A DNA stretch of 64,000 nucleotides, taken from assembly GCF_034313965.1 (NCBI RefSeq), contig NZ_JAVIWQ010000002.1, positions 1,674,001 through 1,738,000 of the forward strand. The letters run 5' to 3'. The notes under the pieces are model-generated. The model was not told the DNA's origin and made no database searches. It worked only from the letters and a program-made list of their open reading frames with translations. Numbering within the stretch: position 1 is the stretch's first letter; each line of letters opens with the position of its first letter. The stretch comes from Herbaspirillum sp. RTI4. Its GTDB lineage: Bacteria; Pseudomonadota; Gammaproteobacteria; Burkholderiales; Burkholderiaceae_D. This document shows, piece by piece, positions 1-9,058 of the stretch. The position numbers were made by a program, and so were the translations under genes.

Positions 1-209
1 GCGTATTCGGAGGCGATGACCGCAAGATCTTCCAGTGTCGTTTTCTGCTGGATCATCAGTTCACCGCGCACGGTAATAATTTCCAGGGTGCGTACACCGC
101 TGACCCCCGTTAACTGATGGAGGGCAGAAAGTACCGCAATTTCCAGGTGGGAGTGATCGCGGTGTCCGGTAATTTCTACCAGATGGGCAAGAAAGGGACG
201 TAGGGTCAC
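1..209 (-). CDS. Partial gene, N-terminal 69 codons of a probable signalling protein
   Basis: The frame is open from a GTG at 207-209 to the left edge, so only the N-terminus is present. The next upstream in-frame codons run into a TAA at 228-230, so the start must lie in 207-227 and GTG is the only usual start codon there; no strong ribosome binding site is visible. The fragment reads as a mixed alpha/beta segment beginning VTLRPFLAHLVEITGHRDH, followed by a helix with LEIAVLSALHQL. I have a weak impression of the N-terminal domain of betaproteobacterial GGDEF or HD signalling proteins, but no catalytic motif lies inside the window. The assignment is therefore inference only. Confidence 0.4.
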   Translation of the reverse strand, partial: MTLRPFLAHLVEITGHRDHSHLEIAVLSALHQLTGVSGVRTLEIITVRGELMIQQKTTLEDLAVIASEY

Positions 210-500
210 GGAGTCAGTTTGTCTTATTTAATGTTTTTTTTATCAGACTCAATGCCCATCGAACAGATGGAAAAGTCTTGCGAAAGGTATTGCGTTTTTA
301 TTTTTCTTACTTTTCATCAACAATAAAAAAGTAAAAATGTATATTAGCAGCTCTACATGCTGTACTGCCTCATAAAACATAATTTTGATAGCACTTGCTT
401 GCAATTAAGCGTTTTTAAGGGGATTTTATTGCCATGTGGAAATTATTGACAATGTTTTGTCGAGAAGCCTTGATGGCAGGCAAAGTATTTTCTATCGGGG

Positions 501-893
501 ATGGGTTGGGCGGCAAGAGCGCATCCGGATAATGCGCAGCAGGTCTTTGTACCCGGCATGGACTCAAGCGGCAATGACGGGGACGGGTTTTTCCATAGGC
601 GCGCGCCGATGCACTTTGAAGCGCGTTATGATGGCGCCCTTGTCAAACTGGATGGAGGGCGTGTGGCCACACTCGAAGATGTCGTCAACAGGCAGCGCCA
701 AGGGGCGCAATTCGTTATTTCAGCGCAAATGCTGGGAATGACCGTCGAGGAATTCGATTTGCTGGCGAGTAACTGGCTTGAGGAGGACGGCCCCGGCTTC
801 AATGTGCTGGGCGTACCGCATAGGACGGTGATTGATGGTGAATTTCTCATCAGCCGGGTGACGGTGATCAAGGCGCATACCCAAGAAGGCTAG
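501..893 (+). CDS. Small hypothetical protein (130 aa)
   Basis: Not recognised. The C-terminal 80 residues (ATLEDVVNRQRQGAQF onward, then a helix with SAQMLGMTVEEFDLLASNWLEE) look like a genuine soluble fold, and a GC-rich hairpin terminator follows the stop. The start is doubtful: ATG 501 has no convincing ribosome binding site. A better-looking start, ATG 434 with AAGGGG just upstream, lies in another frame that stops at 532, directly before the well-behaved part of this protein. Either the gene starts internally or a frameshift near 500-535 has split one longer gene. No signal peptide is obvious. Confidence 0.45.
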   Translation: MGWAARAHPDNAQQVFVPGMDSSGNDGDGFFHRRAPMHFEARYDGALVKLDGGRVATLEDVVNRQRQGAQFVISAQMLGMTVEEFDLLASNWLEEDGPGFNVLGVPHRTVIDGEFLISRVTVIKAHTQEG

Positions 894-926
894 GTGGTGG
901 CTTGCTCGATTGCAGGGAATTATTCG

Positions 927-954
927 GAAGGCGCCCGCGAGCGCCTTCTCTTTA
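927..954 (+). terminator. Hairpin terminator after the 130-aa gene
   Basis: A perfect 8-bp stem (GAAGGCGC at 927-934, GCGCCTTC at 941-948) with a 6-nt loop is followed by a short T-rich tail, TCTTTAT. It lies 34 nt after the stop at 893 and also sits between the converging genes on either side. Confidence 0.5.
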
Positions 955-956
955 TA

Positions 957-1319
957 TCAGCGGCAATTCGAACCGCGGCCGGACCGGGAGTCATCCAGGC
1001 GTACTGTCAATACCTGGGAAATTAAACTGATCCCGATTTCCGCAGAAATAAGCGGCAGCAAATAGAGGGCGACAGAAACGCCTGAGGCAAAAACCAGATC
1101 GTCTATCAGCGAAACGGTTTGGATGGCGATTTCGGCCAGACTGCGCAACAGGAACAGGCTGGCGGCGGAAGTCAGCGTGAAAATCACACCGTACAAAAGC
1201 ATGGTTCTGCGTTGAATTTTATCTTTTCGCATCAGCGTGATGTACATGCCAAGCGGCAGGATCACGCAGAAAACAATCAGCGCGTGAAATTCGGGGTCAA
1301 CGAATACGGATTCTTCCAT
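957..1319 (-). CDS. Small membrane protein of unknown function (120 aa)
   Basis: The sequence has about three hydrophobic segments: roughly residues 12-30 (FHALIVFCVILPLGMYITL), 40-60 (TMLLYGVIFTLTSAASLFLL) and 75-100 (FASGVSVALYLLPLISAEIG). A short charged loop RKDKIQRR separates the first two, which fits the positive-inside rule with that loop in the cytoplasm. The tail is basic. ATG 1319 has AAGG about 12 nt upstream. It is a likely inner-membrane protein with no family I can name. It stands alone, convergent with the gene before it and divergent from the LysR gene. Confidence 0.5.
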   Translation of the reverse strand: MEESVFVDPEFHALIVFCVILPLGMYITLMRKDKIQRRTMLLYGVIFTLTSAASLFLLRSLAEIAIQTVSLIDDLVFASGVSVALYLLPLISAEIGISLISQVLTVRLDDSRSGRGSNCR

Positions 1320-1562
1320 GATCAGCTTACCTTTCTTGATGGGTGAGATTGGCTAGTTGCAGCCGGGGATGTGGTTACGGGGAGTGGCATCTGCTGGCAT
1401 GTCTGGCCGAGATGCGCGGAAAAATTTTACTTCATCGGGTTGGTTTTTCGCATGGGATAAATGTGAGTTTTGGATCAGATTTAGCCTTGATTTTGTTATC
1501 TTGATGCGCCAGCCAGGACCGGCCAAAAGCAGTCTCGATGCCGGGATAAAAAAGGATGAAGC

Positions 1563-2474
1563 ATGCAACTGACATGGCTTGAGGATTTTGTCGAGCTGGC
1601 GCGTACGCACAGCTTTTCCCGCGCGGCGGAAAATCGTTTCGTCACGCATCCTGCCTTCGGACGGCGTATCCGGGCGCTGGAGCAGTGGGTTGGTGCCGCG
1701 CTGGTAGAGCGCAAGCAGCCGGTATCGCTGACGCCGGCCGGTGTCTTGTTCCTTGATGCGGCCATGCATACGATTGATGTATTGCATGCGGCCCGCGCTC
1801 AATTGCATGACGCAACGCTGCGGCCGGAAGAAACGCTGCGCATTGCCACCGGCCGCACGCTAGCCAAAACATTTTTTCCCGATTGGTACGATGCGCTGAA
1901 TCAGCGTTGCGGGCCGTTTCTGGTATCGCTCAGCACCGGCGGAGCGCAAGAGCTGATCATGCGTCTGTCGGCGGGCGATGCCGATCTGCTGGTCATGTAT
2001 TCCAGTCCCACTACGCGATTGTTGATCGATCCACTGCGCTTTGAGTCGATCACTATCGACCGCGAAATTCTATTGCCGGTCAGCGCCCCGAATACCAAAG
2101 GGCGTCCCAAGTTCCGACTTCCCTCTACCGGCCCGACGCCGGTTCCATGGCTGGCTTTCGCGCCTTCACTGACCCTGCGCGGCGTGCTGGCCCATCATCT
2201 GGCGGGTTTGCCGCAAAAACTGTCGCTGCGGATGGCGTATCAGGCCGATTCCTACGAATCGATTCTGGAAATGGCCAAGCGCGGGACGGGCGTGGCGTGG
2301 CTGCCGAAACGACTGGTGCAGGAGGAACTGTCGAAGGGGCAGTTGCTGGTCATCGGTGACGCTGCCATGCGTGCCGGCTTCGATATTTCCCTCTGCCGTT
2401 TGCGCGGCAACACTAACGCGCAGGTCGCCGCCATCTGGGAGAGTGCGGTGTCGGATGCCGCTGCACACGTCTGA
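1563..2474 (+). CDS. LysR-family transcriptional regulator
   Basis: This is a LysR-type regulator of typical length (303 aa). The N-terminal winged helix-turn-helix spans about residues 1-60: WLEDFVELARTHSFSRAAE, the recognition helix region FVTHPAFGRRIRALEQWVG, then LTPAGVLFLDAA. An effector-binding domain follows (about 90-300) with the usual segment ESILEMAKRGTGVAWLPK. ATG 1563 is preceded by AAGGATGAAGC, a good ribosome binding site. The MHS-type transporter 290 bp downstream in the same direction is the likely target, so the effector may be a carboxylate or osmolyte moved by that permease; this is inference. The gene ends in a region where a small antisense frame overlaps its last 60 bp. 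Confidence 0.9.
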   Translation: MQLTWLEDFVELARTHSFSRAAENRFVTHPAFGRRIRALEQWVGAALVERKQPVSLTPAGVLFLDAAMHTIDVLHAARAQLHDATLRPEETLRIATGRTLAKTFFPDWYDALNQRCGPFLVSLSTGGAQELIMRLSAGDADLLVMYSSPTTRLLIDPLRFESITIDREILLPVSAPNTKGRPKFRLPSTGPTPVPWLAFAPSLTLRGVLAHHLAGLPQKLSLRMAYQADSYESILEMAKRGTGVAWLPKRLVQEELSKGQLLVIGDAAMRAGFDISLCRLRGNTNAQVAAIWESAVSDAAAHV

Positions 2475-2694
2475 GAATCCCTTCCGCCTGCTTGCACAAG
2501 CGGTCAGTCCCCCATCCGTAGCAAAAAGCACAAGCCTGTGCCGAAACGGCAATGAGTCCTGAGTCGGGCTCCCTATACTTCTGCAAGTCCATCAATATGG
2601 TTTCCAACAGGGCTACAAGCTGTTCGCGAGAAGTCGCGGCCTTGTGGCGCAGGAACATCGATGTGGCAATCGCTACTCTTGCAGTTCTGGACAT
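2413..2694 (-). CDS. Possible small antisense protein (93 aa)
   Basis: An open frame on the minus strand fills the 290-bp gap between the LysR and transporter genes and overlaps the LysR 3' end. From ATG 2694 it reads MSRTARVAIATSMFLRHK and continues with an amphipathic helix (EQLVALLETILMDLQKY), a composition more protein-like than a chance frame. The last 20 residues (RRVQRHPTPHSPRWRRPAR) are clearly antisense to LysR and low quality. No good ribosome binding site is seen. It may be a real short protein or a chance frame; I cannot decide. Confidence 0.3.
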   Translation of the reverse strand: MSRTARVAIATSMFLRHKAATSREQLVALLETILMDLQKYREPDSGLIAVSAQACAFCYGWGTDRLCKQAEGILRRVQRHPTPHSPRWRRPAR

Positions 2695-2761
2695 CAACAA
2701 GAGCGCTTCACCGGATGCCTGTGCTGCCGCGTGGAACGCATAACAATCCCGGAGACTCACC

Positions 2762-4078
2762 ATGGCAGCACCGCTTCATCCCGCCGAATCAGGCGTAAAG
2801 CCAGTCCTCGTAAAACGCAATCCCTGGAAAGAAATTTGCGCAGCGAGTATCGGCAATGCGCTCGAGTTTTACGATTTGCTGATCTACGGTTATTTCGCCA
2901 TCGTGATTGCCAAACTGTTTTTCCCCGCCGCAGATGAAACCACTTCTCTGCTGCTCAGTGTCGGCACCTTTGGCATTTCATTCATCATGCGACCGCTAGG
3001 CGCCATTATTTTAGGATCGTATGCAGACCGGGCCGGACGCAAGGCCTCGCTGACCTTGTCGATCATGATCATGATGGTCGGTACCGCGATGATTGCCTTT
3101 GCCCCGACGTATTCCCAGATCGGCATCGCCTCGCCGCTGCTCATCATCGTTGCCCGAATGCTGCAAGGGTTTTCCACCGGAGGTGAGTTTGGCGCGGCGA
3201 CTGCTTTCATGGTGGAACATGCCGATGCTAAACGTCGCGGTTTCTTCGCCAGCTGGCAGCTCTCAACGCAAGGGCTGGCCACCGTGCTTGCCGCCGGCAT
3301 CAGCGCGCTGCTCAGCTATACGCTGACCGATATGCAGATGGAAAGCTGGGGCTGGCGGGTGGCTTTTTGTTTTGGTTTGCTGGTGGGGCCGGTCGGACTG
3401 TACATTCGCAGCCAGATCGACGAAACGCCGGAATTCAAAAAAATCCTCGCCGTTCAACCCGAGAAATCGCCGCTGCGCGAAGTGCTGGTGCATGACCGTC
3501 TGAACCTGGTGCTGGCCATCGGTGTGGTTGCCGGCGCAACGGCATTCAACTACGTCCATAAGCTGTACATGCCGACGTATGCGCTCAAGCAATTGCACAT
3601 CCCCGCCACGTCCTCATTCCTGAGCGCGATGGTCACCGGGCTGGTGCTGATGATTACCGCGCCTATCTTCGGTACCTTGTCGGATCGTTACGGACGCTTT
3701 CGCGTGCTGTCGGTCGCATTGCTGCTGGTGGGGCTGACCTCGTATCCGCTGTTCCTGGCGCTGACTCAATGGCCGACGGTTGGCACGCTGCTGATGGTGC
3801 AGGCGCTGGTCGGCTTGTTGATTGCCGCTTCTTTAGGGCCGATACCGGCCATGCTGTCCGATATTTTCCCTACCCGGACGCGCGGTACCGGGCTGGCGCT
3901 GAGCTATAACTTTTCGGTGACGCTGTTCGGCGGGTTTGCGCCGCTGATCGTGACCTGGATGATCGCTTCCACCGGAAGCAAACTGGCCCCCAGTTTTTAT
4001 GTGATGGGGACGGCGCTCATCAGTATTGCCGCCGTATGGTTCCTTGGCCGTCGCATGGCGCGGCGCGGGAGCATCTGA
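2762..4078 (+). CDS. MFS transporter, metabolite:H+ symporter (MHS) family
   Basis: A 438-aa, 12-helix permease. It has the MHS hallmarks: an N-terminal EICAASIGNALEFYDLLIYG segment, the loop 2-3 signature GSYADRAGRK at about residues 81-90, and its echo SDRYGRF in the second half. The first helices end with RPLGAIILG, typical of the citrate/ProP/shikimate group. It should be an inner-membrane proton-coupled importer of a small organic acid or osmolyte; the substrate cannot be read from sequence. ATG 2762 follows GGAGACTCACC. The adjacent LysR gene probably controls it. An aspartoacylase-like hydrolase lies 190 bp downstream and might act on the imported compound. Confidence 0.88.
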   Translation: MAAPLHPAESGVKPVLVKRNPWKEICAASIGNALEFYDLLIYGYFAIVIAKLFFPAADETTSLLLSVGTFGISFIMRPLGAIILGSYADRAGRKASLTLSIMIMMVGTAMIAFAPTYSQIGIASPLLIIVARMLQGFSTGGEFGAATAFMVEHADAKRRGFFASWQLSTQGLATVLAAGISALLSYTLTDMQMESWGWRVAFCFGLLVGPVGLYIRSQIDETPEFKKILAVQPEKSPLREVLVHDRLNLVLAIGVVAGATAFNYVHKLYMPTYALKQLHIPATSSFLSAMVTGLVLMITAPIFGTLSDRYGRFRVLSVALLLVGLTSYPLFLALTQWPTVGTLLMVQALVGLLIAASLGPIPAMLSDIFPTRTRGTGLALSYNFSVTLFGGFAPLIVTWMIASTGSKLAPSFYVMGTALISIAAVWFLGRRMARRGSI

Positions 4079-4266
4079 TTAAGCTGCTGCGCGACACAAT
4101 TTCAGCGCCCGCTGTACCCAACCCGCTGCGCTGTTTAGCCTGAGCTTGTGCTGCTCGCCAGGCTTGCTCAGAGGTTCCGGTATCGGTATGGGGTAGTTAG
4201 TAGAAGTGTTTTTTTACCGTACGGCAGCACAGGCCGACGGCAATTTTTCGAGAGGGAGTTGACTCA

Positions 4267-5250
4267 ATGAATACCCTGGAACACATTCGCGCCCAATTGC
4301 AAGCGTATCCGATCGAGGTCGATTTTCCTGCGATTTTAAAATGGAAAGACGGGAATGCCGGTGTCGATTACGTGCATAGTTTCGACAGCGGCCTTGCCGG
4401 CCCGCACGTCATGATCGTTGCGCTGACACATGGTAATGAAGTCAGCGGTGCTATTGCGGTCGACAAGCTGTTGCAACTCAGATTACGTCCGCAAAAAGGC
4501 CGCGTCACGCTCGCGTTCGGCAATGTCGAGGCCTATGCGCGTTTCGACAGCGCTCATCCTGATGCGACGCGTTTTGTCGATGAAGACATGAACCGCGTCT
4601 GGTCTCCCTCCCGGCTCGACAGCACAGATGATTCGCTGGAACTGCGCCGTGCGCGGGCGCTGCGGCCGATCGTCGATAGTGTCGATTTTTTGCTGGATAT
4701 TCATTCCATGCACGAAGAAGCGCCGCCGCTGATGATGAGTGGCCCGCTGGATAAAGGGATTCGCTTCGCCGCTGAAATCGGCGTGCCGGAAAACGTGATT
4801 GTCGATGCCGGTCATCCCAACGGAACGCGGATGCGCGACTACGGCGGTTTTGGTGATGCCGCCAGTGCCAAGAATGCTTTGCTGATTGAGACCGGGCAGC
4901 ATTTTTCGGTTCTCAGCCGAGATGTCGCGCTGGATGCCGCATCGCGCTTCCTGATTGCGACCGGTGTGGTTGCGGCGGCGGATCTGGCGGAGTTTCTGGT
5001 GGCGGAAAAACCTGCCGCTCAGCGTTTGCTGCAAGTCACGCAGCCTATCGTTGCCGACACGATGGATTTCACCTTTGCGCAGGATTTTCGCGGACTGGAA
5101 CTGATCGGGCAGGCCGGTACCGTGATCGCGCGTGACGGTGCGCGGGAAATTGTCACGCCTTACGACAACTGCGTCATTGTGCAGCCTTCGCTGCGCCATC
5201 TTGGACCGGGTGTGACAGTGATGCGTCTGGCGCGTGTGATTGGGGCTTAA
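4267..5250 (+). CDS. Succinylglutamate desuccinylase/aspartoacylase family hydrolase
   Basis: This 327-aa protein has the zinc carboxypeptidase-like AstE/aspartoacylase fold. Zinc ligands are visible as THGNE (His55 and Glu58) and DIHSMH (His146); the segment DEDMNRVW between them matches the family substrate-binding region. It should hydrolyse an N-acyl amino acid or similar amide in the cytoplasm. The substrate is unknown, and the usual ast operon partners are absent, so astE itself is unlikely. ATG 4267 is preceded by GAGGGAGTTGACTCA, a strong ribosome binding site. The upstream permease is a plausible partner. A bidirectional terminator follows at 5393-5435. Confidence 0.85.
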   Translation: MNTLEHIRAQLQAYPIEVDFPAILKWKDGNAGVDYVHSFDSGLAGPHVMIVALTHGNEVSGAIAVDKLLQLRLRPQKGRVTLAFGNVEAYARFDSAHPDATRFVDEDMNRVWSPSRLDSTDDSLELRRARALRPIVDSVDFLLDIHSMHEEAPPLMMSGPLDKGIRFAAEIGVPENVIVDAGHPNGTRMRDYGGFGDAASAKNALLIETGQHFSVLSRDVALDAASRFLIATGVVAAADLAEFLVAEKPAAQRLLQVTQPIVADTMDFTFAQDFRGLELIGQAGTVIARDGAREIVTPYDNCVIVQPSLRHLGPGVTVMRLARVIGA

Positions 5251-5392
5251 TTACCGGGCTATTCTTTGGCTTTGCCCGCTTGTTGTTCGTACGTTTGCTG
5301 TTTGTATTTAGGCACCTGTACTGCGTCCGTACATCGGCAATCCGGGCTGCCGCGTCACTGAGCGGTTCAGGAACTTTTTTCTAGAGTGGAAA

Positions 5393-5435
5393 ATAAAAAA
5401 AGAGTTACAAGCTTAAGCCTGTAACTCTTTTTATT
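5393..5435. terminator. Bidirectional Rho-independent terminator
   Basis: A perfect 11-bp stem (AAAGAGTTACA at 5399-5409 and its complement at 5420-5430) with a 10-nt loop is flanked by A-runs on the left and T-runs on the right. It can end both the rightward hydrolase transcript and the leftward tRNA-His/murI transcript. Confidence 0.85.
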
Positions 5436-5449
5436 TGCTGCCAATTCTG

Positions 5450-5525
5450 TGGGGTGGACGACGGGGCTCGAACCCGCGACAACAGGAATCACAATCCTGG
5501 ACTCTACCAACTGAGCTACGACCAC
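5450..5525 (-). tRNA. tRNA-His (anticodon GTG)
   Basis: The minus strand folds as a cloverleaf with D-arm GCTCAGTTGGTAGAGT, anticodon loop TTGTGAT on a CAGGA/TCCTG stem, T-arm GCGGG/CCCGT and encoded 3' CCA. The G at 5526 supplies the encoded G-1 opposite C73 that is the histidine identity element. The acceptor stem has one flaw: position 5 (T) faces position 68 (T). It lies between murI and the bidirectional terminator. Confidence 0.95.
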
Positions 5526-5573
5526 CACTGCCGGGAATCCCGCACTTGACGCACGGAATTAACGAAGAAGAAG

Positions 5574-5602
5574 ATTATACGAAATTGGCGCGACTCTGGC
5601 AA
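5574..5602 (-). promoter_or_regulatory. Sigma70 promoter of tRNA-His
   Basis: On the minus strand a -35 TTGCCA (5597-5602) and a perfect -10 TATAAT (5574-5579) are separated by exactly 17 bp. The -10 box lies about 48 nt upstream of the mature tRNA 5' end. Confidence 0.7.
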
Positions 5603-5635
5603 ATGAATTACCAAAAACCTGCGTCAAAACCGGTT

Positions 5636-6553
5636 TTAGCGGGCAATAAGCGTATTAACTAGCGGTAATGATGGGCTCGCCTCCCCTGTTTTTTGCGCTT
5701 CGATCGCTAAGACGGATGGGCTGATCGTCAGCAGGACGTCGAAAGCCCGGGACAAACTGCTCGCGCTGCCCGTCGTGAATGCATTGAGGACGCCAGGCTG
5801 AGTGGACGGATTTTCCAGGCCAGCAATATGCAATTGACGTCGCAATTCCCGCGACACCGCCTGTCCGGTATCGATAAGACGGAATCCGGTTTTCCCCTCG
5901 GCATCCAGCAACTCGGTGATCAGTGCGCTCACGAAGGGGTAATGGGTACAACCCAACACCAGCGTATCGGCACCCTGTTCCAGCAACGGCGTCAGGTAGC
6001 GGTGCAGCAGCAGGGCAGTCTGGGGCGAATGAAGCTCTCCCTTTTCGATTTGCTCTACCAGTCCGACGCAGGCCTGTGTAATAAAGCGCACGCCAGTCGT
6101 TGCACCGATCTGATCGCGCAAGGCTAGAAAGCGCTTGCTGGCGACGGTGCTGCGGGTAGCAAACACACCAACGATCTTCGATGTGCTTTGCAGCGCAGCC
6201 GGCTTCAGTCCGGGTTCTACACCGATGAGGATCAGCGCCGGATAGCGCGCACGCAGCGCTTGAATGGCGGCGGCGGTGGCGGTATTGCAAGCCACTACCA
6301 GCGCTTTGACCTTGCGATCCAGAAGGAAGGCGGCAACGGCCAGCGAGCGGGTGACGATGTCACTGTCGCTGCGCTCGCCATAAGGGGCGAAGCCGGAGTC
6401 GGCGAAATACAGCAGATGCTCGCCCGGCAGCGCCTGCTGGATGTGCCGCAGAACCGACAAGCCGCCCACGCCGGAATCGAAAACGCCGATCGGCGCATCA
6501 GCGCCCTTGGCTGAGATCAAGGGCGTAGTCTGCGGCAAATCGGCGTTCTTCAT
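5636..6553 (-). CDS. murI: Glutamate racemase
   Basis: MurI interconverts L- and D-glutamate for peptidoglycan. All family landmarks are present in 305 aa: GVFDSGVGGLSVLR near the N-terminus, the first catalytic cysteine in VVACNTATA (about residue 90) and the second in LGCTHYPF (about residue 200). ATG 6553 lies 21 bp after the fumA stop, so the gene is probably co-transcribed with fumA and the membrane protein upstream. The ribosome binding site is weak, which may mean coupling to fumA translation. An internal start at MKNADLPQ is the one used here. Confidence 0.95.
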   Translation of the reverse strand: MKNADLPQTTPLISAKGADAPIGVFDSGVGGLSVLRHIQQALPGEHLLYFADSGFAPYGERSDSDIVTRSLAVAAFLLDRKVKALVVACNTATAAAIQALRARYPALILIGVEPGLKPAALQSTSKIVGVFATRSTVASKRFLALRDQIGATTGVRFITQACVGLVEQIEKGELHSPQTALLLHRYLTPLLEQGADTLVLGCTHYPFVSALITELLDAEGKTGFRLIDTGQAVSRELRRQLHIAGLENPSTQPGVLNAFTTGSASSLSRAFDVLLTISPSVLAIEAQKTGEASPSLPLVNTLIAR

Positions 6554-6574
6554 CTTATCGGCGCTACTCTTTAT

Positions 6575-8116
6575 TTACTGAACGGAAACGGGAATCTTGC
6601 TCAGCGCTGAGTGGCTGGCGATCCGTTCTTTCCACTCTTGCGGGCCGGTGTTATGGACCGAGACGCCGTTGGAATCGACGGCGACTGTGACCGGCATATC
6701 CTTGACATCGAATTCATAAATCGCTTCCATGCCCAGATCGGCAAAGCCCAGTACCCGCGCCGATTTGATTGCTTTCGACACCAGATAGGCCGCACCGCCG
6801 ACGGCCATGAGGTAGGCCGATTTGTGTTTGCGGATGGATTCGATCGCTTCAGGGCCGCGCTCGGACTTGCCGATCATGGAAATCAAGCCGGTCTGTTCCA
6901 GCATCATGTCGGTAAATTTATCCATGCGCGTGGCGGTAGTAGGGCCGGCCGGACCGACGACTTCATCGCGTACCGGATCGACCGGGCCAACGTAATAGAT
7001 GACGCGGTTGGTGAAATCGACCGGCAGTTTTTCACCCTTGGCCAGCATCTCCTGAATGCGTTTGTGCGCGGCGTCGCGACCGGTCAGCATCTTGCCGTTC
7101 AACAGAAGTGTTTGCCCCGGTTTCCAGGCGGCGACTTCTTCCTTGGTCAGCGTGTCCAGATTCACGCGTTGCGATTTTTCAGTGTCCGGCGTCCAGTGCA
7201 CGGCCGGCCAGTCCGACAGCGACGGCGGCTCCATGTAGGCCGGGCCGGAACCATCCAGCACGAAGTGGCCGTGACGGGTCGCGGCGCAGTTCGGGATCAT
7301 CGCCACTGGCTTCGAGGCGGCATGGGTCGGGTACATCATGATCTTGACGTCCAGCACCGTGGTCAGACCGCCCAGTCCTTGCGCGCCGATACCGAGTGCG
7401 TTCACTTTTTCAAACAGTTCGATGCGCAATTCCTCGCGCTTGTCGTTCGGGCCGCGCTTGAGCAAGTCGTACATGTCGATATCTTCCATCAACACTTCCT
7501 TGGCCATCAGCACGGCTTTTTCTGCTGTGCCGCCGATACCTATGCCCAGCATGCCCGGAGGACACCAGCCGGCGCCCATGGTCGGGACGGTTTTCAATAC
7601 CCAGTCCACGATGGAGTCGGAAGGATTGAGCATCACCATCTTGCTCTTGTTTTCCGATCCGCCGCCCTTGGCTGCGATGCGCACATCGATGGTGTTGCCA
7701 GGGACCAGTTCCATGTGAATGACAGCAGGGGTGTTGTCCTTGGTATTTTTACGGTCGAAATGCGGGTCTGCCACGATGGACGCACGCAGCACATTGTCGG
7801 GATTCAGATAGCCTTGTCGCACGCCTTGATTGACCGCATCCGCGACCGAGCCGGAGAAGCCTTCCAGGCGCACGCCCATGCCGACTTTCAGGAAGACGTT
7901 AACGATGCCCGTGTCCTGACAGATAGGCCGTTTTCCTTCCGCGCACATGCGTGAATTGGTCAGGATTTGCGCAATCGCATCCTTGGCCGCAGGACTTTGC
8001 TCGCTTTCATACGCACGCGCCAGATGCTGGATGTAATCGGCCGGATGGTAGTAGCTGATGTATTGCAGAGCGGCGGCGACGGATTCGATGAGATCGTCTT
8101 GCTTGATGATGGTCAT
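6575..8116 (-). CDS. fumA: Class I fumarate hydratase (4Fe-4S)
   Basis: An iron-sulfur fumarase of 513 aa that hydrates fumarate to L-malate in the TCA cycle. The N-terminal alpha domain contains the cluster cysteines in CQDTGIVNVF, GAGWCPPG and PNCAATRHGHF. The C-terminal beta domain follows with GPAGPTTATRMDKF and the closing ADLGMEAIYEFDVKDMPV segment. Length fits the fused single-chain class I enzyme rather than the two-subunit form. ATG 8116 lies 58 bp after the membrane-protein gene and 21 bp before murI, suggesting one leftward operon. Confidence 0.95.
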   Translation of the reverse strand: MTIIKQDDLIESVAAALQYISYYHPADYIQHLARAYESEQSPAAKDAIAQILTNSRMCAEGKRPICQDTGIVNVFLKVGMGVRLEGFSGSVADAVNQGVRQGYLNPDNVLRASIVADPHFDRKNTKDNTPAVIHMELVPGNTIDVRIAAKGGGSENKSKMVMLNPSDSIVDWVLKTVPTMGAGWCPPGMLGIGIGGTAEKAVLMAKEVLMEDIDMYDLLKRGPNDKREELRIELFEKVNALGIGAQGLGGLTTVLDVKIMMYPTHAASKPVAMIPNCAATRHGHFVLDGSGPAYMEPPSLSDWPAVHWTPDTEKSQRVNLDTLTKEEVAAWKPGQTLLLNGKMLTGRDAAHKRIQEMLAKGEKLPVDFTNRVIYYVGPVDPVRDEVVGPAGPTTATRMDKFTDMMLEQTGLISMIGKSERGPEAIESIRKHKSAYLMAVGGAAYLVSKAIKSARVLGFADLGMEAIYEFDVKDMPVTVAVDSNGVSVHNTGPQEWKERIASHSALSKIPVSVQ

Positions 8117-8174
8117 GGCTGGTTTTCTCGAGTGGATATGAGGGGGCAGGGCTGATGCAATAGGGCGATCTGGT

Positions 8175-8795
8175 TCAATGTTCTTTCTGTGGCAGCGTGT
8201 GCGACATCAGCTTGTCGCAATAGGCGATGGCCAGTGCAGAGACGAGAAAGGTCAGGTGGATCGCGGTTTGCGCCACCAGTGCCTTGACATCATAGGCGTT
8301 GGCATTGATGAAGGTTTTCAGCAAATGGATAGAGGAGATGCCGATGATCGCCGTCGCCAGTTTGACTTTCAGCACTGAGGCATTGACGTGCGACAGCCAT
8401 TCCGGCTGGTCTGGGTGGCTTTCCAGATTCATGCGCGAAACGAAGGTTTCGTAGCCGCCGACGATCACCATGATCAGCAGATTGGAAATCATCACCACAT
8501 CAATCAGACCCAGCACCACCAGCATGATGGTCGATTCGTTGAGCGAAGTTGGTCGCGGCATACCGTTGACGGCCACCGCATCAAGGATATGCGCCAGCGA
8601 TTGCATATTGCCAAAGACCGCGCCGATCAGATCGCTCAGTTCGACCCAGAAATGATAAACATAGACGCACTGCGCCAGAATCAGCCCCAGGTACAGCGGT
8701 AATTGCAGCCAGCGGCTCATGAAAATGATTTTTGGCAGCCAGCCGATTGCCGGTGCTGTCTTTGTTGCGTCAGAGGGAGTGGGCATATTTTCCAT
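8175..8795 (-). CDS. UPF0114/YqhA-family inner-membrane protein
   Basis: A 206-aa protein with four hydrophobic segments: [20 protein letters not shown], then [45 protein letters not shown] and [15 protein letters not shown]. The segment [21 protein letters not shown] and the following [15 protein letters not shown] are characteristic of the UPF0114 (YqhA, TIGR00645) family, whose function is unknown. A longer frame extends upstream, but ATG 8795 (MENMPTPSD) is preferred because AAGGAAAG precedes it and the extension looks non-coding. First gene of the probable operon with fumA and murI. Confidence 0.85.
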   Translation of the reverse strand: MENMPTPSDATKTAPAIGWLPKIIFMSRWLQLPLYLGLILAQCVYVYHFWVELSDLIGAVFGNMQSLAHILDAVAVNGMPRPTSLNESTIMLVVLGLIDVVMISNLLIMVIVGGYETFVSRMNLESHPDQPEWLSHVNASVLKVKLATAIIGISSIHLLKTFINANAYDVKALVAQTAIHLTFLVSALAIAYCDKLMSHTLPQKEH

Positions 8796-9058
8796 GTGTA
8801 ATCTGAATCTTTCCTTGGATGCTGTGCTGAAAAGCGGAGTGGGAATATTCATTATTGCCTTAAGCCCGGAAGTTCCACGGGCCTGCTGGCAGCCTGCTAT
8901 TTTACACGCCGGCACCTTGCTTCGCGCGTACACTTGCCTGAGCCGAACCGGCCCATGCTGACCGTTCGCAAGGAAAATTGTGTAAGGACTCAGTAAGAGT
9001 AAAAGTCTACTGTGACTTAAAACATTACAATAACCAGTTCACCGGCAGGAGACCCATT

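Noticed and set aside
5435..5662. 75-codon plus-strand frame
   Set aside because: It runs antisense through tRNA-His and its promoter.
6611..7954. 447-codon plus-strand frame
   Set aside because: Exact antisense of fumA; His/Gly/Arg-rich shadow composition and no ribosome binding site.
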